This document shows positions 1 to 12,891 of a stretch of DNA of 64,000 bases, piece after piece. The notes under the pieces were generated by a model. It was not told where the DNA came from. It worked only from the letters and a program-made list of their open reading frames with translations, and searched no databases. The stretch covers positions 1,364,001 to 1,428,000 of the forward strand of contig JBLDXI010000020.1 in the NCBI GenBank assembly GCA_047495785.1, given 5' to 3'. The first letter of the stretch is position 1. Each line of letters opens with the position of its first letter. The DNA comes from Lepidodermella squamata. Taxonomy: Eukaryota > Gastrotricha. Both the position numbers and the translations under genes were made by a program.

Positions 1-124
1 TAATGAAAACTCGCCCACATAAGATTTTAAGTTGTGTCATATTCATTTTATGCTGTGCGGTTAACGGTGTCTTTTTGTTACATGTTATAGAGATGTTTGG
101 CTTAGGTTAAATGCTTTGAAACTA

Positions 125-2679
125 ATGGATGCCGAATCAGGAGGTAAGCTTTATTCCGATTGTAAATTGTGACGTCGTTGCATTGCTAACTGCTTTTGTT
201 TAATAGGTCGCGGAGGCTCCAACGCCGTGGTTTGGCTCAAAGATGCTGGCTTGGATTACCTCATATCCAACAAAGGTTTGCTACACCTCTTAGCTTATTA
301 CTTGAGTTTCATTTGTTCTGATTTTTTCAGCCTCTTCCTCTAATAATTCGGAAAATGAGGAACGATCAGCCATGGTTATGTTTGGGAGCCTTACTCGACG
401 GCAATCCATTGCTGTTCAAGTAAATAATAAAAGCTAGACTCAAGTGTTTTATAATCTTGAAATTCTCTTGGTAGAAACGATTGCGTGAAGCTGGTAACGT
501 CTCTACGATCGCTGAGCATCCTATTCAACAACGCCGACGGGGCAATGCATCTGGAAAACCCCGAGGTAGCAGCATAACTTCAGAGACTCCTTTGGGCGGC
601 AGGCTCGTGTCGTCCTTTTCCGGTCCTCTTGATACACCATCGCCTCAAAAATCATGCGTGCCACTAAACATGGGCTCAAATCTTTTAAATGCTGCAAAGC
701 GATCGGGCAGCTATGATCTCGGCAAGTTGAGCATCAGCGAGACACCCGGTGTCGTTTTGAAAGCTCGAAGACATGTCGATATTATGGAAGCATATGATGC
801 TTGCAGCCCTGCTGATTCCTCTTGCGTTTACCGTGAAGAATCAGAGCGAAAGTCTCGCAGTGCTTCGGCTTCTGCTCCGGCCGCGACGGTTTACGAAGGC
901 TTTCCTGTAAGTTGCACTGAAATTATGTAGTTCATCGATAATTTTTTGCTTTTAGATATTTTCTGTTTCGCCTTGTGACGTTGGAATTACTCTGGCTTGC
1001 CATGACCTTTCGCCAGCGGATCTTATCGTTGTTAGGAGATTAGCATTCATTGAGTCGAGTGCTGTATTTGACGAGCTCAACATTCGGACTCCATCGCTGA
1101 ATCAGAATAATAGCGGTAGTACAAATTCTTTAATGGGCCTGTTATCTGGAAAACACGGTAAACAGCCATCAACCGCAAGCGCTTCATCACTGCCTATTTC
1201 TTCGTTGGAAAGTATGATAACGAAATCGAGATCTCGCAATGCACCGAAAGCGCGAGTGCCTCTGTTGATAGAGAGAGTGCTAGCTGAACTATGCTCGAGC
1301 AGATGTGCTAATTCTGAGGGCCTATTTAGAATTCCGCCTTCGCAACAACGCCTGCGAACGTTGCTACAAAGCCTTCAATCGAGTGACTTTAGCGAGTCAT
1401 CCTTCAATTTCAGCGAAGTCCCGCCTCCAGACTTGGCAGCCCTCTTGAAACATATTATCCGCTCACTTTCGCCATCATTGCTCACGGCTTCGTTGGAGCC
1501 ACTCTTCGTACTCGCCGTTACTGATATTCAGAACGAAAGTCCTAGCCCTCAACCTAGCAACAGCTTTTCAGCCGGCCAACCCGGAACTGCACCTGTACCA
1601 CCAGCAAATGCTGTCAGGGACCGATTGCGCTTGTTGAATTTGTTGGTTTTACAACTTCCCGACGTAAATCGAGATACCCTGCAGCTGATTCTGAGCAGTC
1701 TGCGGATCTTGGCCGGTCCTGCGTCGAATAATCGAATGGCAGCTTCCTCGCTCGCCGTTGTTCTAGCCCCACTGTTCTTCCCTACACTACAGCACCTGAC
1801 TGACGCTGATCACATTCATCGCCAAGTTTTAGTCGTTCAACTACTCATTATTTACGCCGATGTGCTCTTTGTCGTGCCAAATCAACTGCTTGATCAAGTC
1901 AGGTTGCACAACACGCTCCTGAACCAGCGAAATTTCGTCTCCGGGCCGAAGCACACTCGAAAGGTTGCAACCGTGAGTGTTGTTATGTGAATTTTGTCTT
2001 GCACGTACCTGTTAGATATAGCTAGTCATTGTAATTAAATATATGGCACTATTCTAATATTGTGATATGCTTGCATGTCATGTTAGCATATTGAATCATT
2101 TTTCAACTGTGAAATTCTTTGTTTATAGTCTTGGTGGAGATTTTGGTCCCGAGAACGAGTTGCGGCCCGAAAACTCCTCTCACCTTCAACCGGCAGTCCC
2201 GTGGCTGTTGACCAGCCCGTAATATCTGTGCTAACCCCTAATTTGTTTGCCTTGCCTTTGTCAAAAAGTGGCAAGGCGATGACGGGAGGAGGTGCCAACA
2301 GCGGAGGAATGGCAAACACTGTACAACTCCGGCTGAGAACCGACATGAAAGCTGCTGAAGGTGTCGAGACCACAGTTAAAAATGTGTTAACTGTCACACC
2401 GTCCGTTAAATCAGCAAATGTTCCCGGTCATGAATGGTTTCTTTTCGAAATCGGTGGCAATATCCGTAAGTTGATTGCTGGAAAACTATCAAAATGTAGT
2501 AATGTTTTTTGTCAAAAGATGAGCGGTGCCTAGACCCGCAGAGCGTTTTGTTGAGCATTTATCGACGCAACCCCAACGCTACATGGGAGCTGAGGTTGCT
2601 AGCGAGTAATCGCACTCTTCTGCCCGATCCTACTCGAAAGTTGAGCGTCGACAGCGTTGCTGATTCCTCTTCGTCTTGA
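125..2679 (+). CDS. Rho GTPase-activating protein, ARHGAP18/28/40 (conundrum)-like
   Basis: Seven exons keep one frame: 125-143, 207-275, 331-419, 475-906, 956-1972, 2129-2465 and 2534-2679, stop TGA. The N-terminus has WLKDAGLDYL, like the short AGL motif near the start of ARHGAP18/28 proteins. A Ser-rich linker follows. The RhoGAP domain, in the fifth exon, runs from about residue 300 to 480 and carries the arginine-finger context SEGLFRIPPS near residue 328; a low-complexity insert (PSPQPSNSFSAGQ) sits inside it. The C-terminus reads EWFLFEIGGNI then LLSIYRRNPNATWELR, which resembles the C-terminal fold of ARHGAP18/28/40. The family stimulates GTP hydrolysis by Rho and shapes the actin cortex. 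RhoGAP identity is firm; the subfamily is inferred from the two terminal motifs. An AG lies about 20 nt before the ATG. Confidence 0.82.
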
Positions 2680-4051
2680 AATCTCTTGTCATATTCATTT
2701 GTACTAACTAGCTTTGTTGTCTGTTTCTACGGTATATTCCAAGGCAGCTAGTTTTTTCGATATCCGACGTAATTTTTAGCGGTGTCTTTCTATTGCACCC
2801 TTAGACAGGAACGACGATGAAGTAGCATCGCATATTCCAAGAAAAATTGTTGGAAAATAGTAATATGTAACGAAATAGCCAGTTGAAACTTGTTTCCTCG
2901 TTTCATGAAAGAGTTGCAATAGCCTTTCTAGCCATGACGATGATATTTCTAGAGCAGTCGTCTTTCCGCAAGACTGCGGTTGTGTGTTTCTTGAAAGTTG
3001 AAAATTCTTCGAGACAAAATTTACGATCTCACTTAGATTTGATCGGTCTCGTGCCCTTTTTAAAACATGGCATTGAGTAATTTGGCGCTGACTTCACGAT
3101 GCCATCTTTACTCTAACCACTTGCCTTTTTTGCTTCCTTATTCAAATTTGAATGGCTTCTTCTTGGTTTTTAACCAGATCAAGAGTACTTCAAGCTTCAA
3201 ATATACTAATTTGTTATTTAAAAACAAAATCGCTGCCTCTTGCTTTTTGTTCTTTTCCGACAAATATATTGATTCATCCGTTTACGAGAAAGAAATATTT
3301 TGATACTTGTGATGTACCAACCCTATTTGTTTATTTTCTACGCCGGTCTCAAGTCATGAGTCGATATGACCGAAAACTAATTACCTGATCATTCTTGATA
3401 AAAAACAATCTTGCGAATTATGAATTCTTGCGATAATTACTGAAAAAATGAGAGAGCGTTTTACTTGCATGCACATTAGTCATTTTTAATAATATTATAA
3501 TAATTTATTAGAAAATTCGTTTATATGCGAGTTGTGAACTTGTTGTAAATATGTCATTCTTTTATAAAAAAAATCGGCTTATGACCTGGATTATTTCTAG
3601 GCGTGTCGCTAGTGCCTTCGTCTATATATGTGTATTATTGTTGTGATCAATCGCTAAAAATTGCCTTCCCTTCGTCGAGTCATCAGTGTAATGCGACAAA
3701 ACTTGAAATGATATTCTTAATGTTCAATATCGTTATATTACTTTCTGGAAAAGGTGCAATTCAAGTGAAAAGCTGTATGGAAAATGTCAGAGCATTATAT
3801 TCACGACTACATGCCTGGTTTATTCTTACGTTTTAAATTCCGATCGTTATATTATTAATAATTTATTCGGAAAAATGTTGCTGTCGCGAGCCTTCTATAT
3901 GTTCATAAATTTTTAGTCGTAAATTTGAAGAAAAAGTGACGAGTTGAGAAATTGTCAATGACTGAATCGCAATAATGAATAAAAATGTTGTTGTTTCATC
4001 AATAATAGTATTTTTTGTATCTAATAATAGAAATATCGTAAATATAATATA
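2680..4051. other. Intergenic, AT-rich; 3' UTR plus frataxin promoter region
   Basis: Holds the RhoGAP 3' UTR and an AT-rich spacer. Short open frames (about 2883-3836) have poor codon character, no recognisable motif and no good splice context. A possible acceptor AG at 4029-4030 lies 21 nt before the frataxin ATG. Confidence 0.5.
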
Positions 4052-4609
4052 ATGATTCGCTCAACTGGTTCGAGATTTGTGCGGCTCCTTGTTTGCCGAA
4101 ATCTTCAAAAGCAGCTGAGTTATAACGTAGTCCCAGCTCTGAGGATAGTTCATAGTCAACTCATTTCCAGTAACAGAACGTTTAGCGGGAAAGCGACAAA
4201 ATTCCCAGACCACATCAAAACGAACAATGATGAGAAATTGATGCCCGAAAATGAGTTTGTTCACCTCGCGAAATCTACCCTCGATCACATTGCAGAGCAG
4301 CTGGAGGCGTTAAACGACGACCCGTCTTTAAATATACCTCAAGAGTTCGATGTTTCATTCAACGGTGACGTTCTAACGCTTCGTCTAGGCGGCAATCTGG
4401 GCACTTATGTATTGAACACGCAAACTCCAAATCGCCAAATTTGGCTATCTTCGCCCGTCAGCGGGCCGAAACGCTTCGATTACCTCCCAGAAACAGGCTC
4501 ATGGGTGTACAAACATGACGGCAGCGAGTTGGGTCAGCTCATCTCAAACGAACTAACAAAAACTTTCAAAGCTGATGTTATTATAAATCCTTACATAAAC
4601 CACTCCTGA
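4052..4609 (+). CDS. FXN: Frataxin, mitochondrial
   Basis: A single-exon protein of 185 residues. The first 40 or so residues are rich in Arg, Ser and hydrophobic residues with almost no acid (MIRSTGSRFVRLLVCR), as in a mitochondrial presequence. The frataxin fold follows: an acidic first helix around FVHLAKSTLDHIAEQLEAL, then NGDVLTLRLGGNLGTYVLN and the signature TPNRQIWLSSPVSGPKRFDY. Trp, the IWLSSP strand and the conserved Asn/Gln are present. Frataxin promotes iron-sulfur cluster assembly on the NFS1-ISCU complex in the matrix. Length matches animal frataxins. Snurportin starts 56 bp downstream on the same strand, suggesting a shared primary transcript. Confidence 0.96.
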   Translation: MIRSTGSRFVRLLVCRNLQKQLSYNVVPALRIVHSQLISSNRTFSGKATKFPDHIKTNNDEKLMPENEFVHLAKSTLDHIAEQLEALNDDPSLNIPQEFDVSFNGDVLTLRLGGNLGTYVLNTQTPNRQIWLSSPVSGPKRFDYLPETGSWVYKHDGSELGQLISNELTKTFKADVIINPYINHS

Positions 4610-4665
4610 AAGAAATATTATTGACTGTCTGTAATTTCTTTCATTTTTTAGGCTTTTTTTGTATA
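4610..4665 (+). other. Intercistronic spacer with trans-splice-like acceptor
   Basis: Only 56 bp separate the frataxin stop from the snurportin ATG. The spacer has a pyrimidine tract ending in TTTTTTAG at 4651, 14 nt before the next ATG. No AATAAA and no upstream donor is visible. This is the layout of an SL2-type intercistronic region in nematode operons; that reading is inference. Confidence 0.5.
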
Positions 4666-6466
4666 ATGAGTTCTGATTCAGCGATGGATGATTTAGTGAA
4701 AGCTTTCAGCTCTGCGGCGAGTGAATTCGACCCTGAATCAGCTAGTTCTGACCCGGTTCGATGGTGTCAATTCAAACAGCATCAAAGCGCCTCTTCAAAG
4801 GAAGAAAACCAGGCTAAACGTCGGGAGCGTGTTCTGAAAGACCAAATTCGGTTGAGAAATTCCAGGCTAGCCGAAGCTAGGAGGCTAAAGCCGAAACAGG
4901 AAACGAATGAAGACGCTGCTAAAACGGAACCTCAGTCGATGTTTGAGGAGGAATCGCTTCGGCCTGAAAGTTCCTCACCTAGTCAAATGCAAAATCGCCG
5001 GCGGCACTTGAAGTACGGCGATGATCCTGATTTGTTGAAACCAATGCTGAGTGAATGGATGCTGTCAGTTCCGGAAGATTTAGCCACCGATTGGCTGCTT
5101 ATTTTCTGCCCTATTGGTCGGCGCAACATGGTCGTTGCGAATGGCGGGACGACTAAGGTTTACTCAAAAGCCGGCAAGATTGTGATGAATTTCCCGAGTT
5201 TGCTGCCGAGCACGTCGGACTCAACTACAGTCATTGATTGCATATTCAGCCAAGCTGATCTCACTTTCTATGTCATTGATTTGTTGATGTGGAATGGAAC
5301 GTCATTTGTCGAAACTGACGTGTGTTATTCTCATTGCTGATTTAAATTTATTTAATTTTCTGTTATTTAATTTAGACTGAATGTCGGCAGTTCTTCTTGC
5401 GAAGTCGATTGTCGGAAATCCCGGATTTAGCAAAGAGCGGTGTTCATAATTCAGGGGTAAGCGTTTAAACAATTAAACGTCTGGTTTCAATCCTTAGTCT
5501 TGCGTTACCGCGGTGACAGAATAATTCGAAAGTACTGGAAAATTTAATTATTAATTGTTCCTTGCCATGATTTGATTATAAAGCCTGTCAATGGCGGTTG
5601 TCCACTCGTTACGAGGTGTCTCAATTTGGATTTGCAAGTGCATCGAACGATGACCTGCAGCTATGACAAAAAAGACATGTTCTCCCTCTGCGCTATATCA
5701 GTCATTTTTTGCATCATTATAAGGATTCATTACAATATGTCAGCTATTTCGATAAAGCCCCCCGTCCAACAGTCCATGGACCGGACCATTTTAAGTGAAA
5801 ATCGAATTTAATGTCCTGGGATTTTTAGTTTTAAAGTTGTCTGATGTATCCTAATTTTAATCATCTTACAGGTAAAGACGCATTCGAGGAGTCTGATTTA
5901 ATCTAATTTTCTAACAGATTGTCTTGAAGCGGAACCAATTTTGACTCTAGCGGAACCAGAATTTCATAAATATACAAATTGCTCAGCCGCCTTATTTTTC
6001 GAATAATTGTATGATATCATGTTTGCGCCTTGTTCTCAAAGTGATGATAACGACTTTTTCAGAAAATCATGTAGAATTTATCTTAATTTAGTGGAATTTT
6101 CGATAATTAATTGTGTTTAGGGGCTAATAAATTATTCAAAATTTGGTTTCGTTGAAAGTAAAACCTTTCCCAAGTAACATGATGAAAAAATGGGATGATA
6201 ATTTTGATAATGGTTCATCTTTGTTTCCGCAGTATCGTTTCGTATTGGCGCCGATTGTCGAAGACTGCCGGCCTGAATCCGTTGCCAAGGCACTTAGCGA
6301 ACAGCCACATCAACCGGTCATTGACGGACTGCTGTTTTATCATCGAAAATGCCACTACACCCATGGAATCACCCCAACTGTATTATGGCTGCGTCCCTTT
6401 ATGCTGCCGACAACTTTAGGGGTGAATAACGTCCCAGCCGCTCTACCTGGCGAACAGTCTTCATGA
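4666..6466 (+). CDS. SNUPN: Snurportin-1 (snRNP import adaptor)
   Basis: Three exons in frame: 4666-5319, 5376-5456 and 6233-6466, giving about 322 residues. The N-terminal third is charged and helical, matching the importin-beta-binding part. The m3G-cap-binding domain follows: VPEDLATDWLLIFCPIGRR, then VVANGGTTKVYSKAG, FPSLLPSTSD, DLTFYVIDLLMWNG and, in the last exon, IDGLLFYHRKCHYTHG and WLRPFMLPTTLGV. These are hallmark blocks of snurportin. The protein carries trimethylguanosine-capped U snRNPs into the nucleus with importin beta. The second intron is long for this window (776 bp). The ATG at 4666 is chosen because an acceptor AG lies 14 nt upstream and the frame before it reads only UTR-like sequence. 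Confidence 0.93.
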
Positions 6467-7859
6467 TTCAACTCTCAAAGCTTTCTTTTTTCAACAAAAT
6501 AAAAGCTAGAATTTAGTTTTATTACATGGGAAGGTGTGGCGAATTGTATTTTCATGGAAAAACTGAATAATAAAAGTGATATTTTCCTATCAGTTCCGTT
6601 GCTTTGTTATTTTAAAAGAACGCTCCGCGAACACATGTGCGCGCGGGCCGATGCAAAACTGCCGCCTGAGGTCGTAAAATCGAGCACGGACCAGGTAATA
6701 AAATGGCAGTTTTACGACCGCATCATGTTGCGGGTGCGCCGTTCAGCGGCCCAGCCTGGCTGTTGCTGGTTATTGAAAACAAATGCGATCTGTCTAAATT
6801 GCTTGTTACATTCTTGCTTGACGAGGCATCAAGTTTAGGTACAGACAGGGTGCACACAGTGAAGGTGCAGGTAAATTATGAAAAGATGTGAAGAGAGCGT
6901 AGATGATCATGATGATGTACAACGCCGAATATTTGATAAGGTGCAGCGATTTGCGCCGTACGGAATTATCATGCACTTTCCGGTGTCGCGGTGTCAATCG
7001 GAGGCCGGTTCATGCCGTCGACGCGTTTTCGCGGCTTCTTCTCACCCTGAGCGAGCGCTCGTGAGCCAAGTGCCATAAAGTCATTCCGGAGCGTGACCGA
7101 AAAACAGGCGGTTGCGCACGGGCACGTTTCGCAACTCCACTCTCGCGCGCGCGCGGCAGCCGAAAATCGTTTATGAGCGCTGCATTAAAGGCCCTGGGCT
7201 CTCGAGAAGTGAGCCATAAATTCGCGTCATGTGCGTTTTTCGGTGAGTCGAGTGGCAATTTTATGGCTCAAACGACAGCGACACCGGATTACATGTGTTG
7301 AAAGATACCGCAGTCAAGGGGTTTGGCGGAAAGGATGAGCAATAAAAACCGCCCGCAGCCAATAGCGGCTCGGCTCGACGCTGATTGGCCAGATGTGTGT
7401 GCGGTGGTTTTACGGCCACGCGCGCTGCGCATCACCGACTTGGATGATTTAGACGCCCAAGAAAACGTTTTGCAATAAACAACGCCAACCGCTTTGAGTC
7501 GACGCAAGCGGGAATAAACTTTTTTAATAATTATTGTCATTTTATAGTATTCCCCCGTATAGTTTATAGCTTGAGATGATAATTACGATCGTTCGCTTTT
7601 TATATTATAATATTTACAGTTCACTCCTATGATATCTGTGCTATGTTATATTACTTTTTTATTCTCACCTTAACTATAAAATAGACATCATCGCGATCAT
7701 TTGTCAATAATAAAGCTATATCGCTTTTATTGCCGCACAACTCGTGTCATCATCGTCATTACGTTCGAACGAAGGTATAGAGAAACACACCTTTCGATTT
7801 ATTTTCAAACAATATAACCATCAGCAACAAAAAATGAAAAAATTGTATTTGCTGCAGTC
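6467..7859. other. Hox upstream region: CpG-rich, no convincing gene
   Basis: This 1.4-kb stretch separates snurportin from the Hox gene. Around 7000-7260 it is unusually GC- and CpG-rich, with a GCGC run at 7141-7157; from 7500 to the ATG it is AT-rich. Open frames on both strands near 6540-7540 look accidental: low complexity, no domains and mutual overlap. Confidence 0.5.
6671..7519. promoter_or_regulatory. Cluster of posterior-Hox-like motifs upstream of the Hox gene
   Basis: Seen in the sequence: GTCGTAAAAT at 6671, GTAATAAAAT at 6695, TTTTACGAC at 6710, GCCATAAAG at 7072, TTTATG at 7170, GCCATAAA at 7213, TTTTATGGC at 7259, GCAATAAAAA at 7339, TTTTACGG at 7408, GCAATAAA at 7472 and GGAATAAA at 7512. 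Known: Abd-B and vertebrate Hox9-13 factors prefer CATAAA, CGTAAA and AATAAA cores. The region lies 340-1190 bp before the start codon of a posterior Hox gene, so autoregulation is a reasonable inference. AATAAA-type matches alone are weak; the CGTAAA and CCATAAA forms in CpG-rich DNA carry most of the weight. Confidence 0.4.
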
Positions 7860-9392
7860 ATGGAGCAGACCAGTGCGTTTCCGAACACCGTCGCGTCGCC
7901 CCCGGCAAATGGCGATGATCTACTGCCTGCGACTCCTTCGGCTGGAACCAATAATGTTACTGTTGGTGGAACAGTCGCGCCACAAACAACGTGGCAGGCG
8001 CCCTATTTCAACCCATCTTACAATTCGCAAAGCACGCCCGTCGACCCGTTTCTACTAGGTCTCAACGCGGCGAGCGGGAATTCGACCAGCTATGACGCTT
8101 CGGCGCTTAACTCATACTATGCAAATAACGCCGTTTGGTCGAGCAATGTCAATCATAGCAAGTTCTTCAACAACAACCTCGCCAACTTTTCAAATCGTAC
8201 GCCGCAACAAAACTTTTACGGAAATAACATGAATTTCGTAAATCAGCCGATGCCTACGTAAGTTATAGCGACCTCTCATCTTAATAATGCCGTATAATTG
8301 TGGTGTTGAACAGCTTTCCAACTTTCAGCCAATCAGCTGGTTCAACTCATGCATACGATGCCCAACGTGGGTCGAATTTGAAGCTATCCTCGCCAGATTC
8401 GGGAATAAAAGATCAGGACAACATTCTAGCGAGAGCTAACGTGAATGGATATTCGAACGCTTTTGGCTCTGGCAATGTTGCTGGAACTTCTGTTGAATAT
8501 CCTCTTCAAAACTGGCTGGCCAATACGCATCAAATCGCCTCGGTTTACGATTTATACGCCTCTGCACAACAAAACGCGTTACCTTTTCTTGTCGACCAAC
8601 TAACTGCCTCTTCGAATCAAGTGGCTAACAACGCTGCCAATGCGGCTCGAATGGGAGCTGCGCACCCTTCGAACTCGAACCGGCGCTACCAGCAGCGAAA
8701 TCATGGGGACCCGCTTCACGGCCCCGGTTCAACATCTGGCCCAGATCTTAGCGACCCGAATAACACGGCGGGTAGCGACCGGCCCGGGTCATGCGGTACG
8801 ACAATGGTGACATCGTCGTCGTCGCTCACCACTGGGACACCGGTCGGCAATGAGTCGCAGTCGCACGGGGGTCCGGAGCTAGCGAAAAATGGACGCAAAA
8901 AGCGGAAACCCTACAACCGAACTCAAACCGAGCTGCTAGAACAGGAATTTAACAAAACTTCGTATATAACTCGTCAAAAGCGATGGGAAATATCGCAGAG
9001 ACTTCATTTAACCGAGCGCCAAGTCAAGGTATTGCTTTTATTTCTCCTATTTTTCTGTAATGCCATAATTCTGATTCCCTTAGGTGTGGTTTCAAAATCG
9101 TCGTATGAAGCACAAGAAGTTGAAGGAACGTGCGAAGACCGTGAAACAGCAACCGATTGGCTCAACTTCACATTCGAATTCGAATCGTCAGCGGTCGAAC
9201 GCGATAGCCCCCAAAACGGAGTGCCTTTACGGCAACATGACTACCGCCCATAATCAAAACAACGCCTTGTTCGACATGGCTAAAGCTGCCCCACCCTCGA
9301 ACGTTCTCATGTCGCCTTTCGTGCAGTCCGGCCAGCAACTCGCGCTATCAGCACAGACGGCAAATGGATCCATCACCTCTACTTATCACTAA
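7860..9392 (+). CDS. Posterior-group (Abdominal-B / nob-1 class) Hox protein
   Basis: Three exons: 7860-8257, 8314-9028 and 9084-9392, about 473 residues. The long N-terminus is rich in Asn, Ser and Ala and has no clear YPWM hexapeptide. The homeodomain spans about residues 326-385: RKKRKPYNRTQTELLEQEF, then TRQKRWEISQRLHLTERQVK and VWFQNRRMKHKK. The KRKPY arm, the QKRW helix-2 block and the missing hexapeptide place it in the Abd-B class. An intron falls between homeodomain positions 46 and 47. Such factors pattern the posterior body and act in the nucleus. Exon 2 may begin at 8314 or, with a better pyrimidine tract, at 8329; both keep frame. Assignment to nob-1, php-3 or a single Abd-B orthologue cannot be settled here. 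Confidence 0.93.
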
Positions 9393-9980
9393 TCTCCAAC
9401 AAATTGATTTCACCGAATGTAGATTGCTTTGTAAAAATCCATGTACTGGGCTTGTATAAATACTTGAAAATTATATAATTATTTCTTATTCGAACGATTA
9501 GTGTGATTTTACCTTATTCGGCAAATGAAATGTCGCGTTAAATTTATTAATATTCCGATGTCACTTCTTATTATTGCCTCTGAATCAAATAACTTCGATG
9601 CATTTAGATTCAAGCTATTGTTTTTCTTTGAAACGCACCTAAAAAGCTTAATGCTCGCTTTTAAAGAGACTTGATTGATACGGAATGTAAAAAAAACTAG
9701 TAATAAAAGACAGTTTTCATTACCATTTCGGAGTTTATTTCATTTTCAGGCAATCGTTTCAATTAACAAAGAACAGAACTGAGAGGTAAATAACACAGCT
9801 ATAGAATATCACAGATCGAAAATGGACAAATTAGTGCAGTCCAGGCTTATGAGAAAACAAAACAGAGATTTTCATCACAAATCGATAAAAAGTTGAAAAT
9901 TAAATTTTGATTCGAATAGTATTATCACATTTTTGGGGCGGCGAAAGATTATGAAGAAAGTTGGGCATATTTCGCAAGAT
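9393..9980. other. 3' UTRs of convergent Hox and KATNAL2 genes
   Basis: AT-rich spacer between convergent genes. AATAAA-type polyadenylation signals occur, for example in AATAAAAGACAG at about 9702 on the plus strand. No coding potential seen. Confidence 0.5.
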
Positions 9981-11788
<1,808 letters not shown>

Positions 11789-12891
11789 CTTAGGGCCACG
11801 TTGAGATTGAGCTACTTCTTATTTTAAACTAACAACATGCCTAAATGGAAGAAAAAGTGAAGAAACACATTATTTTACGCGATCGAAAAGACCTTCTATT
11901 TTTATTGCGCCGAATATGCGATAAAAAACACGTTGAAGGGATATTATAACGGAATATGCTTGAAATGTAGATGCATGGCCTTGGCACAGTAGACGATATG
12001 CTGACGAAAAATATGTGTATAAAATATTCAGTATGCTTGAAATTGAAAAATATTATTTTGTGATGTATAGATAATGATGTTCCACGTTTTTCCAGTAACC
12101 GGGCGAAACAATATCATCATATTCATAATAAAATAAATTTATATAAGATCAAAATTTATCAACAGAATAAGCAGGTTTAAGCCATAAATTCAGAAGTGGC
12201 ACGCGAAAAAGTATCAATTCAGTTGTCATGCAATGTCATAGTGACAGAAAGAGCAACTGATATAGTAGTAATTAACAACCGCATATTTTGAATTTTAACA
12301 TTTCAGGTAAATGAAAGATTCAAGGCGGGCTTTCAATTCATACCAAAATTAGGCGCATCTCTTCTTTTGAAGAACTTCTCAACGTTAAGACGGACGAACA
12401 TTGATAACAATTATTATTAGAAAATGACGACAGATGACGGTACAAAATTGATGTCGAGGGCAAGCCGAATAAAAGCAATGGAAGTACGTACAAAAGAGCC
12501 GTGTGGGAGAATTTTGTCAAAAAATGGGAATCATGATGGTTAGCAGCGAATCGTAGAAACTAGGTATAAACGGCTAAAACGTGGTCGAACAATACGGAGG
12601 TCGGCATGCGAACGCATCAAAAATTAAGGCTGCATCTTCTCTCTGAAAAATTGCCATGGCATCTTGCTAAATGATCAAACAGTGAGCAGCATTAAGTTTT
12701 CAAAGGCCCCAGGCGGCGGTCGAAAAAAACGGTCACTCGATGGCAAGAAAACAATGATTCATGTGGGAAGAAGTAACAAAATGCACAACGAATATATAGG
12801 CACAGAAAATAGGTAGAAGAAGGTAGAGATGAGAGAAGTAAAGTTTTATTCGACTCAGAATTTTAATGAAGTCCTGACTGATAGTCCAAGT
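11789..12891. other. Intergenic spacer, no gene seen
   Basis: AT-rich DNA between KATNAL2 and the PAQR gene, both on the minus strand. It contains the PAQR 3' UTR and presumably the KATNAL2 promoter. One 60-codon minus-strand frame (12338-12520) has no domain or splice support and is not called. Confidence 0.5.

Noticed and set aside
6536-7540. Overlapping frames of 60-100 codons on both strands before the Hox gene
   Set aside because: GC-rich DNA gives few stops; the translations lack domains and overlap each other. Treated as regulatory DNA.
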